Assembly (NCBI GenBank): GCA_001683735.1
Contig: LUGG01000002.1
Span: forward strand, 744,001-808,000
Direction: 5' to 3'
DNA: 64,000 nt
Origin: Grifola frondosa
Lineage: Eukaryota; Basidiomycota; Agaricomycetes; Polyporales; Grifolaceae
Both the position numbers and the translations under genes were made by a program. The notes under the pieces were generated by a model that was given only the letters and a program-made list of their open reading frames with translations, was not told the DNA's origin and searched no databases. How positions within the stretch are numbered: position 1 is the stretch's first letter; the number at the start of each line of letters is the position of its first letter. Shown in pieces: positions 1 through 11,356 of this stretch.

Positions 1-941
1 TCTGTTATCCACTGAATGCTCTCTTCAGGTGACGTTTTGCAATCAAAAGTGCTTCAAGCTCGATGGAGCTCGATGTGTACGTTCACTAGTGTTTGATCAT
101 GAAATCCGTCATATTGAGAGCTCCTCGTCCGGCCATAGATAGTTCGTCGTTGTAGTCGTAGTGTTACCATTGCATGTGGGGATCAATTTCATTTGTTCCT
201 TTCTGTCCGTGAATCTGTTGTGAAAGACAAGAAACCCTGAATAAGATATCTGCATATAAGCCTAAGCATATTTTGACCTTCAAATAATCGATGATCGAGG
301 ATCGGGCGCTTGACGATCCAGGTTAGTAGTTGGCAAGTTTATCGATGTCGTTTTGTACATTCCTTGCAATAGGATGATCACGCATGCTTAAGTCGCTCCA
401 TACATTACTTGGAACACTGAATGGAGATTCCATTATATATCCCGGTATGTCTTATTGCTTCTAACATCTTTACCGGATTAATGGTCGTCCGATTTACTAC
501 TACTTAGTCCGCATGCGTCACGCCGGAAAGACCTCTTTCACATTGATACTGTTGTTAAGCGATACAATTATTCCTTAATTTTAGCACTATACCGACGCTT
601 GCAATGTGAAAAGATCGGAAAGACGAGAATTTCGTAAATGGGCGCTCCGTCTTTATTGTTATCCAATTGTTATCTTCAACTTCGAAAATTCTCACAGAGT
701 GGCTGGACTAATCATGTGCATCCCAGAATCCCAGAAGCATGATGAACATGCCCGCCTTTTGTCTCTCCGAAACTTTGTTTACAAATGGGCAAAGCGTACC
801 GCGCAGCGGCCCTTTTGTATTCCAGTGAGTGAAAACACCAACGCGCGAAACACTACAGTTCATTACTTTCGATAGACCCCAGCGGTCTGCACGACTCTTA
901 CTTTACTGCACATCATCGTCTCTATATCCTAATTTCTGGCG
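1..941. other. Region without a recognised gene
   Basis: AT-rich sequence at the left edge. The only open frame of note (606-875, plus) has no recognisable domain, no splice context and unremarkable composition, so I do not call it. The last ~100 bases are probably promoter and 5' leader of the gene starting at 942. Confidence 0.5.
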
Positions 942-1978
942 ATGTCGACTGCTGTCATCAGGTTTCCGCCGCCCCCGCCTACCCACAATGATCTGACAAA
1001 CGAGCAGCGCGCTCACCTAATTCGCACCAACAACAAGCTCGGTCAGATGCTTGGCAGCACGCCCCATATTCTTGACTGCTCATACCGTGATAGTGAATGA
1101 ACACCCCTTTATATCGTCGACGTTAATTGATGTCGTATCCAGCAGCTTCGCCAGCTCTTCCTGCAGCGCCTTTGTCTCATCCGAGTAGATCGAAGTCGCA
1201 CTCTAGGGACAAATCTCTCCCAGAGATCATAGACGATGACATCCGCGCGATTAGTCCTGTCTCTGTTCATTCGACAAGCTCCACATCTTCACGGGAGTCT
1301 GCGCGCAGCAACGTGTCCTCTCAAAAACGCGAGCAGTCATGGCGGGTCCCCTACCCCGCGGAGCGGCCGCCTCTGCTGACACTATCCACTCCAGTCCGTC
1401 AGCGCACGGCCATGAAGCCCACAGTCGAGACTATTCCCGGCTCTCCTTCAGGCATACCTTCTGAGGAGACCGATGATACACACCCCTACCACCCGCTCGA
1501 GTCGCCAACTGAACCATCTTTCAACATCCCCTCCCAGGCTTCCATGCGCCGGGAGAAGATGCAGCGGCTCACAAAGAAGCTGGGCGAGAACATCCCCATC
1601 GACCTCGTTTTCCCTCCCACGCCTGCTGTGGAGTCAGACTCTGATGAAGAGTCGCCCTTGCTGGAGACGCCGACGACAATGCGTTCCTGCTCGTCGCTGC
1701 CCACTATCCAGGAGGACTCTCCCGAGCGGGAGTCGCTCGCGTTAGAGGAACCTCTCCGCCGCTCGCGATCTGCGCACGGCGCCCGTCATCGATCCTCACA
1801 CGGTGACGGGTCGCGCAGGCACAAGCGCGATGTGGATACATTCGATGGTATGCAATGTGTAGGCGTCTCTGCGAGTGCGGGGACGAAGGGTAAGGGCATC
1901 AGCGGGCGGTGGGTCAAGAAGCGGGTGCCGTTCGAGCAGATCGGTGGACCGTGGAGTACAGGATTCTTTGGGATGTGA
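942..1978 (+). CDS. Ser/Pro-rich basidiomycete protein of unknown function
   Basis: Two exons, 942-1086 and 1143-1978, joined by a 56-bp GT-AG intron; phases agree and give about 326 residues. The N-terminus (start MSTAVIRFPPPPPTHND) was chosen because the frame is open from this ATG to the donor site and the join gives a smooth Ser/Pro-rich stretch. The body is low complexity and rich in Ser, Pro, Arg and acidic residues, with several SP/TP sites that could be phosphorylated. The C-terminus is more ordered: a basic stretch (HGDGSRRHKRDVDTFDGM) followed by a Gly/Trp-containing tail ending WSTGFFGM. No enzyme motif, signal peptide or membrane segment is visible. I do not recognise a named family; it looks like a conserved hypothetical of mushroom fungi, perhaps regulatory. 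Exon structure is better supported than any function. Confidence 0.7.
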
Positions 1979-2859
1979 GGATCCGTCGTCGGCAAGCTGG
2001 TTTCTTGCCCTTCGACGCACACACGTATACTTTATTATTGAGTCCAGATGGGCGTTCGCACATGGGAAGATTTTCGAAATGTTCGTGTTTCTGTCCTTAC
2101 TTCTGCTTGCTTTCGTTTATCCGCTTTCGTTCTGTGCTGTTGTATGTGACTGGTCTGCTCTTGCTGTACTTGTATGTCCTACAAGCTCGTGCTTAGCTTA
2201 GGTATCATGATGATCTGGAATAATATGAAAATGTGCCCAGATATCACAAATCGTAGAAATATGCTTTTAGTCAACGAACTCGAATCAACATTGGATGCGA
2301 ATGATGTTCGAATTATAGTTTTAACGTGCGCAACATGGACGAGCTGATAGGACTCGAAAGCTTAACGTACAATGATGATAACAGCGCAGAGCTAGGTTGA
2401 ATACAAGGTTGCACCATCGTGAAAGTGATGGAATGCAATGTAAGAAGACTGGGTCCGAACAACGAGAGCGGATATCGGCGTAAGTCCATTCACTATTCAG
2501 TGTCGTGGAGAGATCAGAAACCTCGATATATATGTCGGGTAACAGGTGTACAAAGATTGGAGCATTGGCGAATTGCTCATCCTTAAAAAAACATTGCTAA
2601 TTCATTTGTTCCAGGAGGAAGCGACGAAAGAGCGGTAGCAAGCAAGATTGCCTGATGGAGCCTATGGATCCGGGCTATGTCCGTGGTCACAAGTCTCAGC
2701 CACTCCGTCGTCATTCATCTCTCCAGCCAGGAACTGCGCAGTCATATTTGATGTTCTGAATGGACTTCATATTGCATCCCTCTGACTTCGACCTTTCACT
2801 TCTACGATTCACTGGCGGGACGTCGCTTGCGCTACGCACTACATCAAAGACCTGACAGG
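1979..2859. other. Intergenic region (3' end of first gene, promoter of eisosome gene)
   Basis: No supported gene. The right part should carry the promoter of the eisosome gene at 2860, but I see no clear TATA box. Confidence 0.5.
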
Positions 2860-5800
2860 ATGTTCAAGACAGCGGCGAAGAAGCTCGCACACAATTCCAC
2901 TATACCTGCCTTGGCCGGTAACAAGGACCTCCGTAGCCTTCAGGACCTCATCACCGCGGAAAAGTCCGTACTCAACTCGTAAGCCTCGTTTTGTGACGTT
3001 CCCGAAAACGCATGCATCGCCCATGCACATCTGTTTTGCTAGATTACACAAATTGAGCGCCGACATCGCAAGAGCTTGTGAAGCATTGAAACTATGGGGT
3101 ATGGGCGAAGGTGACGACCTCGGGGTGAGCATATATACCGTAGCCTTATGTCGTGTCCCGCTCATGAGCCTTGCAGGACACGCTCACCGCATCGACATCG
3201 CTGTACTCGCACTTCGCCACTGCTCTCGGTGCCTTCGCCGGTCATGAGATAGCTGTTCGGGAACATATGAAGGCTGTCCGTAGCCGAGAGGAAAACCTCG
3301 ATGTTCTCCGCCGGCGGCGGAAGCTGCTAGCCGCTGATGCGGACTCGGCGGAGAGGAAGCTAAGCAAGATGGGTCCCGACAACAAGAATTTAACCACACA
3401 GACGGATCATCTGAACAAGCTTCGGGAGGAGATCAGGATGATGGACTCCGATATCATGTCTGAAGAAGCCAACCTTGGCGATTTCAAGCGACAGACCGTG
3501 AGGACGTGGATGGGCCTCAAGTTTGGGGGCTTACTTGAATGCTGCGAGAAGGGCGCGGTGCGTATAGCTTTCTGTCAGTGATCCACTGTACCTCATGCGG
3601 TTTACAGATCGTGGGCGAGCTAGGAAAGTTGGTTATTTCCGTGAGTCTCCTCGCTGGTCGCACGAGCTTGCCCACAACTTTGCGATTGTAGGAAATCCCT
3701 CTGGACCCGACCCAGCCCGGGCTACCGCGTGCATACTATACCGGCCATGCTCGCACGGAGTTCCTAGTTGCAGAGGCACACCGTTCTGTCAACGAGGTCG
3801 TGTTCTCCCCCGAGCCTAACCCGAATCCATCTCATCGCTCGATTCGCCCTTTACCTGGCACGGAACTACCTGCTGTGCCCTCCCCGTCTCAGCAGATGTA
3901 TCCCGACTATGCCTCTCAGACGGATAGGCCCTCGTCGATATCGATGCCGTCTCCCATAGATGACAGACCATCCGTGCCCTCCCCAAAGTTCAGCCAGGGA
4001 TCAGGCTCTTCGCCAGGTGCATATCCTGGCCTGCCGCAAGTCGAAGAGACTGGGTTCACTCTGAACAAATTTCTCGCATCTGACACGCCACAATCCCCGC
4101 CGTCGAGCACCGTGAACGAGTTTGGAACTTATGCCTCCAGCCAGTTTGCGCCGCGAACTAGTTCGTTGAGGAATGTTGAGGATAAGGAGAAGGCGGTAGT
4201 AGACCCTCGCGGAGGAAGGTTTGCCACTTTCCCCGTGAAGGCTCACGGACCACGCCCTATTCCGGCATCGTCGTACCACTCCACTCCTTCATCGTCTATC
4301 GCAGCGCCACCTATGGTGGAAGGTGATGGTGCACCGTCTCTTGACGTGAATCGCGGTGAGGAGTCGTTCGCGTCGAGCGTCGCTCAAGCGCTAGGAACCC
4401 AATGGCAGTTCGACCGAGGTGCAGGTGGGTCTGGCCCGAGCACTGTACCGCCCCGCGATGTCAAAGGACCTGACTTCGCACCACAACGATATTCTCCGCC
4501 ACCACCGGTGTACACGCCTGCTGGTGCTGCACCTGCTCAACCACCGCAGGCTCAGTACAACGAGCATGCGAGTGAGGCGCCGAGCTCTTCTGTGCCAAGC
4601 CAGTCGTACGATGACGACAACGAGCCAGAACTGGCATATATGTCTCCCACTCATGACAACGAGTCTGACCATTCACTTTCCGACCGCGGAGACCGGAGAG
4701 TGAGGTTTGGGAGTGTGGACGATATTGACACGGAAATGGAGAGGCGAGCGTCGGAAATCCCCGGTGCACCAAATGCCGAGCATGAAGCTTCACCTCAAGC
4801 TAACGCTCCAGCCGTTCGTGAATCAAATGAACCAAAGGGTAAATGTCTTCGTGGTTCCCATTCTTGATGCCTAGGCTGACTATGTATGATCTATTTCCAG
4901 TGTCACAATCACCTGTACCCATTTCGCCTGTAGCAGAGTCTCACCCAGAGCCCGAGCAGCGCGGTCGGTCGCCTCCGAATCCTATAGTATCCCAACGCAT
5001 GTCCATACCCCCCCATGATAGCGACCCTATGGACGAGACAACATTGAATGCTGCGGCCGCTCGCGAAGTGTCCCGGGAACTCGATGCACTGATGTTTCGC
5101 TCTCCGCCTCCCCAACCTGACCGCCAGCCGTCCCCCCTCCGGCCGCCCCAGCCGCCATTCGCGAGACGTGCCGTATCGCCGCGACCAAATATGGATATGT
5201 CTGCCTCGCAGCCATCGAGTCCGAAGCTGGAATCGGAGTACGTACGTGGAGAGGAACCGGTCCGTCGGCTCTCCCATATCACGTATCTCGAGGCCAGAGA
5301 GTGTTCCTGCCGCGCCTGCGCCCTCTGCATCTCGTTTCACCCCTTCTCCTGATGGGCGCACCATCTCGCCCACCCCTGTGACCAACGTGCCCAAGGGCTC
5401 GCCGTCTCCACCGCTATCTGTCGGATCGAGCGGTGCGCATTTCCGCACACCCCCGGAAGGGTCGCCGGTGGTGCCACCGTCGCTGTACAACCTCCCGGCC
5501 ATGACTGGCTCTGGCTCGTCGTTCTCGTCAATGCCGGGCACACGGACGATCTCCGCAGCGGCGTTCAGGAGGCCTCAGATGCGCACTGTGAGCGGTTCGT
5601 TGTCGGACAACGGGTCGCTCGGGCCCGGGCCTAGTCCAGGATTGGCGGACACGAGTCCGTTGGCGGTGAAGAAGCGCCCGCTACCTAGCTCTCCTTACCC
5701 GTCGCCGAGATTACAGGGCCCAACGGGGCAAGTCACTGCTCGCGTGCCATCTGCACCAGCTTTGAGTTCTGGAGGCCCGAAAATAGACGAGGGTGCACGA

Positions 5801-5962
5801 CTCTCACACTACAGGGATGATGGAGGGGATGAAGATGATGAGTACGATTTTGTCTCTGCCTACGGCGGTAACTCTGCTCCTGGAGGTGGTGATTCGCAAA
5901 ATTCGTCAGGTTATGGGCAAGGTCGATTTGCGACAAATCTGGAGACCACGAGTCTGCGCTGA
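2860..5962 (+). CDS. Eisosome component Pil1/Lsp1-family BAR-domain protein with long disordered tail
   Basis: Seven exons can be joined in phase: 2860-2978, 3043-3124, 3177-3557, 3608-3640, 3692-4838, 4901-5241 and 5300-5962, giving about 921 residues. The last intron (5242-5299) has a second in-phase option (5246-5297). The first ~240 residues are the Pil1/Lsp1 BAR-like module: MFKTAAKKLAHNSTIPALAG, then LHKLSADIARACEALKLWG, a Lys/Arg/Glu coiled-coil stretch, and an IVGELGKLVISEIPLDPTQP-like end. Family members bend the plasma membrane and build eisosomes (furrows linked to sphingolipid/TORC2 signalling). Yeast Pil1/Lsp1 are about 340 residues; here ~650 extra residues of Ser/Pro-rich disordered sequence follow, with many SP/TP sites. 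Such long tails occur in basidiomycete paralogues. No frame break was found. Confidence 0.85.
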
Positions 5963-7259
5963 GATGACGAACGAGCTGTATTACTTTTCTGGCTCGAGTA
6001 TATTTATGTTCTTGAGTTGTTTCATTAGCTCTACGATGCACGCTGGACACATCGTCTTCCCTTTTATTAGCAGATGTATCCATACTTCGTTTTTGCAGCA
6101 AAATATCATATCGGAGCTAGCCTTGATCACAATGATTTTGATAATCTCAAGTTTTTATCGACTTTCGCCACAGATTCACGAACGTAAAGGGAGACAAATC
6201 AAATTAGTCACTACATTCGATGATAAGACTACGACTGCTTAGTATGATCGACTGCATGGTCAAACACCAATAAACACACACGTCGTCTAAGAAGAGCGTT
6301 CAGTGAATGAGGAAGGCAGACGGAAGCAACGACCTTACATTGTCCGGTTGAGATCGGCCCAACCTCACGGTTCGCCTCTGCGAAAATCACTCGCGAGGTG
6401 AGTCCAATCTCATCTAACAAACCGACCAAGTCACCCGTCAACGAAAACACCAAATGTGCACATACCTTCCAAGCATCCTGCAGGTGAATGCTCGCGGTCG
6501 CAGTCACACCTTCGTACCAAAAACACATCAGCAAAGGCATGTCTTCAACGTCAGATATTAAACCTGAATGGACACTGTCAGGATGATTCTAGCCAAATAT
6601 ATGATCGAGATGGGATACTCACACATCACCTGGGTGGTGGCGCTGTCGACTCTCTACCCCACGTTGCGCCTTCATAAGCCGAGACCCGTGCGCAAGGCCA
6701 ATTTGGAGCTCATCGATGTGTCAGGTAGTCGCCGATGGTCACCGCGGACACGTCGCCAGTTCTGTGTGGAAAGGATGTTTAACACAAGTTCCCGACCGAA
6801 GAAGCATCACCCAATTGATGCGCCCATGAAAAATGATACGGGAGCGTGGTCGCAAACACCGACCTAGACATCTTGCATCTATTCTACAATCCAGGCATCA
6901 ATAATCAGATCATTATCGCGAGCATGCTCACCCACGAACGCGCCTACGTTGAAGCATCGCACGATAACCCTGTAGAACACATTTGATCAGAATTCAGCCG
7001 CTAATCGTGAAAAGAAAGGTAGTTAGACATTACGCTCAGCGCGTCGGGCGCATTGCATTAATGGGTATGTTGAGACCGTCATTGGACGACACGCTTCCAG
7101 CTTCTGGGCTTTGAGCGGAGGGGTAAGACCACATCACAGACAAAGCAGTTGCCAGAGCACCACCAGAGCAGAGCGCCATCAGAACGTGGAGCCACAAGAA
7201 AGAAGTCGAGGCACCGAAACGAGATAGACAAAGAGCAAAGACACAGAGGAGAAAGATGC
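5963..7259. other. Intergenic region without a supported gene
   Basis: Short open frames occur on both strands (for example 6229-6540 minus and 6568-6867 plus). Some minus-strand pieces look faintly protein-like (a segment reading VTATASIHLQDAWKV), but I could not join them with splice sites into a known family. Possibly a decayed gene. Confidence 0.4.
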
Positions 7260-7261
7260 GC

Positions 7262-8360
7262 GTCTACCTAGCTACTTGAAGGCTAGCGAGGCCTCCATTT
7301 CACCAGGTTGCGCACCCGCCGAAGCGAGTCAGGGAAGACGTGGAGATCGCAGGTCGCCCACATCGCCGGACATATTGGCCCGAGCCGACACTCCTTCCGC
7401 CACAAGCAGGCCAAAGGTCCACATACAGGACCTGAAAGAGAAGAGGAAGGGAACAAAGGGAAAGTGGGACCGACTTTCTGCGTGACTTGAGTAAGCTTGG
7501 GGCGACTTGTACAGACTTGAGGTTGTTTGAGGTGGCTTGAGGGGGACTTGAGGCTATCAGCATAGAAGTTGACGACACTTGAGAATAGAGAGCAAAGAGG
7601 CCAAGACACCAGAATGAGAGCTTGATGAACAGACGCAGCACAGAGACAGAGAGCAGAGACAGACGCGCGTCTGCCTAGCTACTTGAAGGCTAGCGAGGCC
7701 TCCGTTTCGCCAGGCTGCGCACCCGCCGAAGCGAGTCAGGGAAGACATGGAGATCGCAGGTCGCCCACATCGCCGGACATATTGACCCGAGCCGGCACTC
7801 CTTCCGCCACAAGCAGGCCAAAGGTCCACATACAGGACCTGAAAGAGAAGAGGAAGGGAACAAAGGAAAAGTGGGACCGACTTTGTGTGCGACTTGAGGA
7901 ACTTGAAGCAACTTGAAGTAACTTGCACTGGGCTTGAGGTGGCTTCAGGAGAACTTGAACCGACTTGAGGTGAACTTGTCTCGACCGACAGGATTTGATG
8001 ATGCTTGAGGATAGAAAATGGGCAACGGCGCGCTTGGGGGCTTCTTCGTCTTCGCTCTTGATCTTGTGGGATTTTGCCCGGTCACTTGCAAGACCGCTTC
8101 GATGACGCTGTCAGCAGTCGACGACATCAGCCAGTGAAAACACCCATGAGCACACAAAGAACTGACCTTGATAAGATGTCGGCATGCAGGTGCGCATCCG
8201 CCTAGCTACTTGAAGGCTAGCGAGGCCTCCATTTCGCCAGACCACGCCACTCGCAAGCGAGTCAGGGAGGACATGGAGATCGCAGGTCGCCCACATCGCC
8301 GGACACATTGGCCCGAGCCGGCACTCTCTCCGCCACAAGCGAGCCAAGGATCCACAGACA
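7262..8360. repeat. Three dispersed copies of a ~200 bp repeat with CTTGAGG-rich spacers
   Basis: Copies start near 7266, 7674 and 8202, each opening with CTAGCTACTTGAAGGCTAGC and running about 150-210 bp; the first two are nearly identical over about 200 bp, the third is more diverged and shorter. Spacing is about 408 and 528 bp. The stretches between copies (about 7490-7580 and 7890-8000) are packed with degenerate GACTTGAGG/ACTTGAGGT motifs. The minus-strand open frames here merely reflect the repeat. No terminal inverted repeats, transposase or LTR features were seen, so I call it repeat DNA without a class. Confidence 0.75.
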
Positions 8361-9916
8361 GGACCCAAACATAACGCACGAAGAAAAGATAAAGGAAAAA
8401 GTATAATAAAAGAGGAGAAACGTAGCGGGAGAGGTCGGAGAGGTCTTGAGGTCCGGGGGCATCCAGTGGTCTTCAATGGCTCTTGCATAGCCGCTTGAGG
8501 TAGCTTGCATAAGAGACGAGAACCAGACCAGAGTCCAAGCGGCTGTGGCGTCTTGACATATTTGCGGCGATGCATCTTCCTGCGCCTCTTGACACTGGTC
8601 CGTGGGACTTGCGGATAGGATCTTCCGACGCAGGCACCTTGCTGTGGCGTGGCGACCCCATATTGCAGGTCAATAACCTATTGGGTCACATATGAACACA
8701 TGCACGATGATAGTCGAGGAGATACCTCACCAGCCATGCCTCAGACGTCGCCGATGTCTTCGCACACCTTCCTGATTGCTTAGGATCAGCGCGAGATCCT
8801 TTCCATCCGATAGCGCCACCGGCATGGAATGAAGAAAGACATACATGTACATGCCATGTGAGACTCGAAGTAGAAGAGGGATATTAGCGACGTCGACCGC
8901 AAGAAAAATATGGAGGCAGAGGAGGATATTTGCTGAGATGGAAGTGGAAGAGGAGAGAGGGGGAATGGGGCCTCCAACGGTCGGGGGTGCCCGTTTATAC
9001 GTTCTTGATCCAACTGCGTTTGGTAGTCTGTGTGGTCGTGTGGGTCCGCATCGTCTCAGATTTAAAATCCGCGACGTTATACTCGCAGCGTCTCATTCGC
9101 TCTCATTTGTTATCGCGCGGGTAATCTCAGCCCGACTTTCCATGATGGGAAGATGGTTTGTTACGGAGTTCGAAAATGGTCGAGAAGATCGCAGAAAGCA
9201 TTTTGGCTAGGGACATGAGGCAGTCCAGCCGCTGCTGGTTGCTCACGTTCCACATGTGCGGCGAGCCATATTTCCGTACTCGAGTCATTTGGTTCCGATT
9301 TGGAAAGGTCGTCTAAGCTCATGCACCGAACATCTTCCTTGTGACACTGTCCGATAAATGTCGTGATCTCAAGGGAGACACCTCAACATGGCTGCAAATT
9401 GCACTCACCAGTCCCTCTCGTACGTAGGGTGCAATCATATTCATTGTGTGGCTCATGCCAGGCGCAGGACGGATGCAGCACGGCTTGATATAGTAGCAGA
9501 CACGCATTTAGCTGTTGTTGACATGAGACAAGTATTGCCTAGACGGATCGAACAAGGTTGCGGCTGCGGTCGCACTCTCGCAATTCCAAAGAGGATAAAT
9601 AACTTTGCGCAAGCGACAAGATGATCATGTGGGATAGCCAGCGGCTATGTACACCATCCCAATTGCAATACTAATCGCAATTATTTTGAATTAGCCTCCG
9701 CATGCTGAAGTGAACGTTGTATGCGGTGACTTACTTGTTGGAAGTCTTCTAAATTGTGTATTGCCGCTAGCGAGAATTTGTCCTATTTTATTCATACGTC
9801 TTTACCTTGGAACACTCATCTACAGAATGCAGCTGCATCGCTTCCAGTGGTAGGCTCGTAATTTGTTCGCCCTCGTGTTTGTTACATGATACCAGACATC
9901 TTATGCGACCAATGCT
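8361..9916. other. Region without a recognised gene
   Basis: Only short, unrelated open frames on both strands (the longest, 8845-9210 plus, lacks any domain). Nothing can be supported. Confidence 0.5.
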
Positions 9917-11039
9917 TTATACTATCTGGATGCTCCAGACAAGCATTTTTGTATGGTTGCGTGTATTGAAAACGCGGGGATGGAATCCTTCGGTGAGGGT
10001 GGCATTTACCACGACCCGTTGCGCAAATTCTGCGCCTTCTACTTCTTCGAAGGCTTTCTTCCACATCAGGGGCCATGATTTTGTGGAATGACCATACCGA
10101 TTTCTGCGAGACAGCTTCTGAGCATTGCTGTTCAATTACTTGGTTATTTCGTGCCGACTCACCTGCCTAAGTGATCATCGATATTCCCTTCTTTCTCAAG
10201 TCCTTGATGCCTTCCGAATATGATAGATCCGCTTTCACGCGTTGATAGTACCGCTAGGCGGAGGGCTATCGCGTACTGTGTAGGCTCATCAAACAGATGG
10301 AACAACGCCCCTGCATAGAGGTGAGTAACCGCGCGGCGTAGTTGTGCTAGCTCAGTGACGCGATTGGGCCAACCATCTGTGGGGAGGGTTTTGGCGAGCG
10401 AAATGGGGAGATCGAGAATATTGGAGGTGAAGAAGTGGATTGGGCATTTCCCCACATCCTGATACAACTTGCGGCCCAGATCGATGTATTCCTGTCTGAG
10501 ATCACATCCGAGAATGTGCGATGCAGGATATCCGTCATAGGCAAGTTTTCGAACATCAGTTCCCACTTGAAGGCTATATGAATCATGTTGATTTTTGTAG
10601 AGACGGGGAAAAAATACACACTGCAGCATCCCAGGTCAAGGAATAAGGTGTTAGACGCCTGTCCCGCTTCGAGAACTGAGGGATAGATCGGGTTTACGGC
10701 CATCATGAGGTTCACGTAGTGGAATGCACGAATACATGGGTATGGATACTTTTCGCTATGATTGTTTGTCAACTCCTATGGAAATCGGTTCCAAAAACGA
10801 AACGTACTACGCCCTGTCAGTGTGTGCAAACAGACCCTTCCGTCAGACTCTTGTGGGGACAGAAGATTCATCACGCACTCCTTCTGCACCTCTATGACGC
10901 GGCGTCGCATCTCCTTGTCATCGTTTGAAATCGCTGCATGGAGGAACGCTGATTCTATTTCCGAGAGATTGAGCAATGTGGGATCAAGGGGAGGCACCAA
11001 TGCTGGATCAGCTTGACTTTCTGGAGTCACTGAGGACAT
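9917..11039 (-). CDS. SAM-dependent methyltransferase-like protein (fungal type)
   Basis: Four exons join in phase on the minus strand: 11039-10879, 10755-10622, 10565-10163 and 10103-9917, giving about 294 residues with no frame break. The join of exons 2 and 3 creates the SAM-binding loop LFLDLGCCMGTDVRKLAYDG (residues ~90-110), followed by a CDLR acidic loop (ILGCDLRQEYIDLG). A mid-region HLYAGALFHLFDE and a C-terminal MLVWSIQIV strand complete the Rossmann-type fold typical of a fungal family often found beside natural-product genes. The N-terminal part reads MSSVTPESQADPALVPPLDP and precedes a PYPCIRAF motif. Substrate is unknown. Intron 1 is longer (123 bp) than its neighbours; the 10755 acceptor was chosen because it restores a family-like VQKDEKYPYPCI junction. 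It is divergent from the carboxypeptidase-like gene that starts at 11357. Confidence 0.85.
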
Positions 11040-11356
11040 TGTGCAGGCTGACAACAAGAAAGTTTGACCAAAAACCACAGGTTGCAAATGGCGATAGGAG
11101 TTCGTATGTATTACACGCGACCCCGCGGGTCGTTCTGGATGGCGGTGTGGGCGTTTTCTATCGTACCGACAAGTCCGTGGTCAATATTCCATTTGAATAT
11201 AATCAGGAGAATCGCCGGAAAGAACGGCTGTTCCGGCGCGTGCAGGTCACGTGCAGGTCATGTGTTAATGCCTCCGCGATTGTGAAATGGTTAAAGCTAA
11301 AAGCTTTGAAGCTCGTGTGAGGACAAACTGGACCACACTCCTGCGTGTCTTGGACA
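11040..11356. promoter_or_regulatory. Shared divergent promoter region
   Basis: About 317 bp separate the start codons of the methyltransferase (minus) and the M14 gene (plus), so both promoters must lie here. No clear TATA box seen. Confidence 0.4.

Noticed and set aside
606..875. 89-residue plus-strand frame
   Set aside because: No domain, splice or promoter support.
6229..6867. Possible decayed gene (minus strand)
   Set aside because: Protein-like pieces could not be joined or matched to a family.
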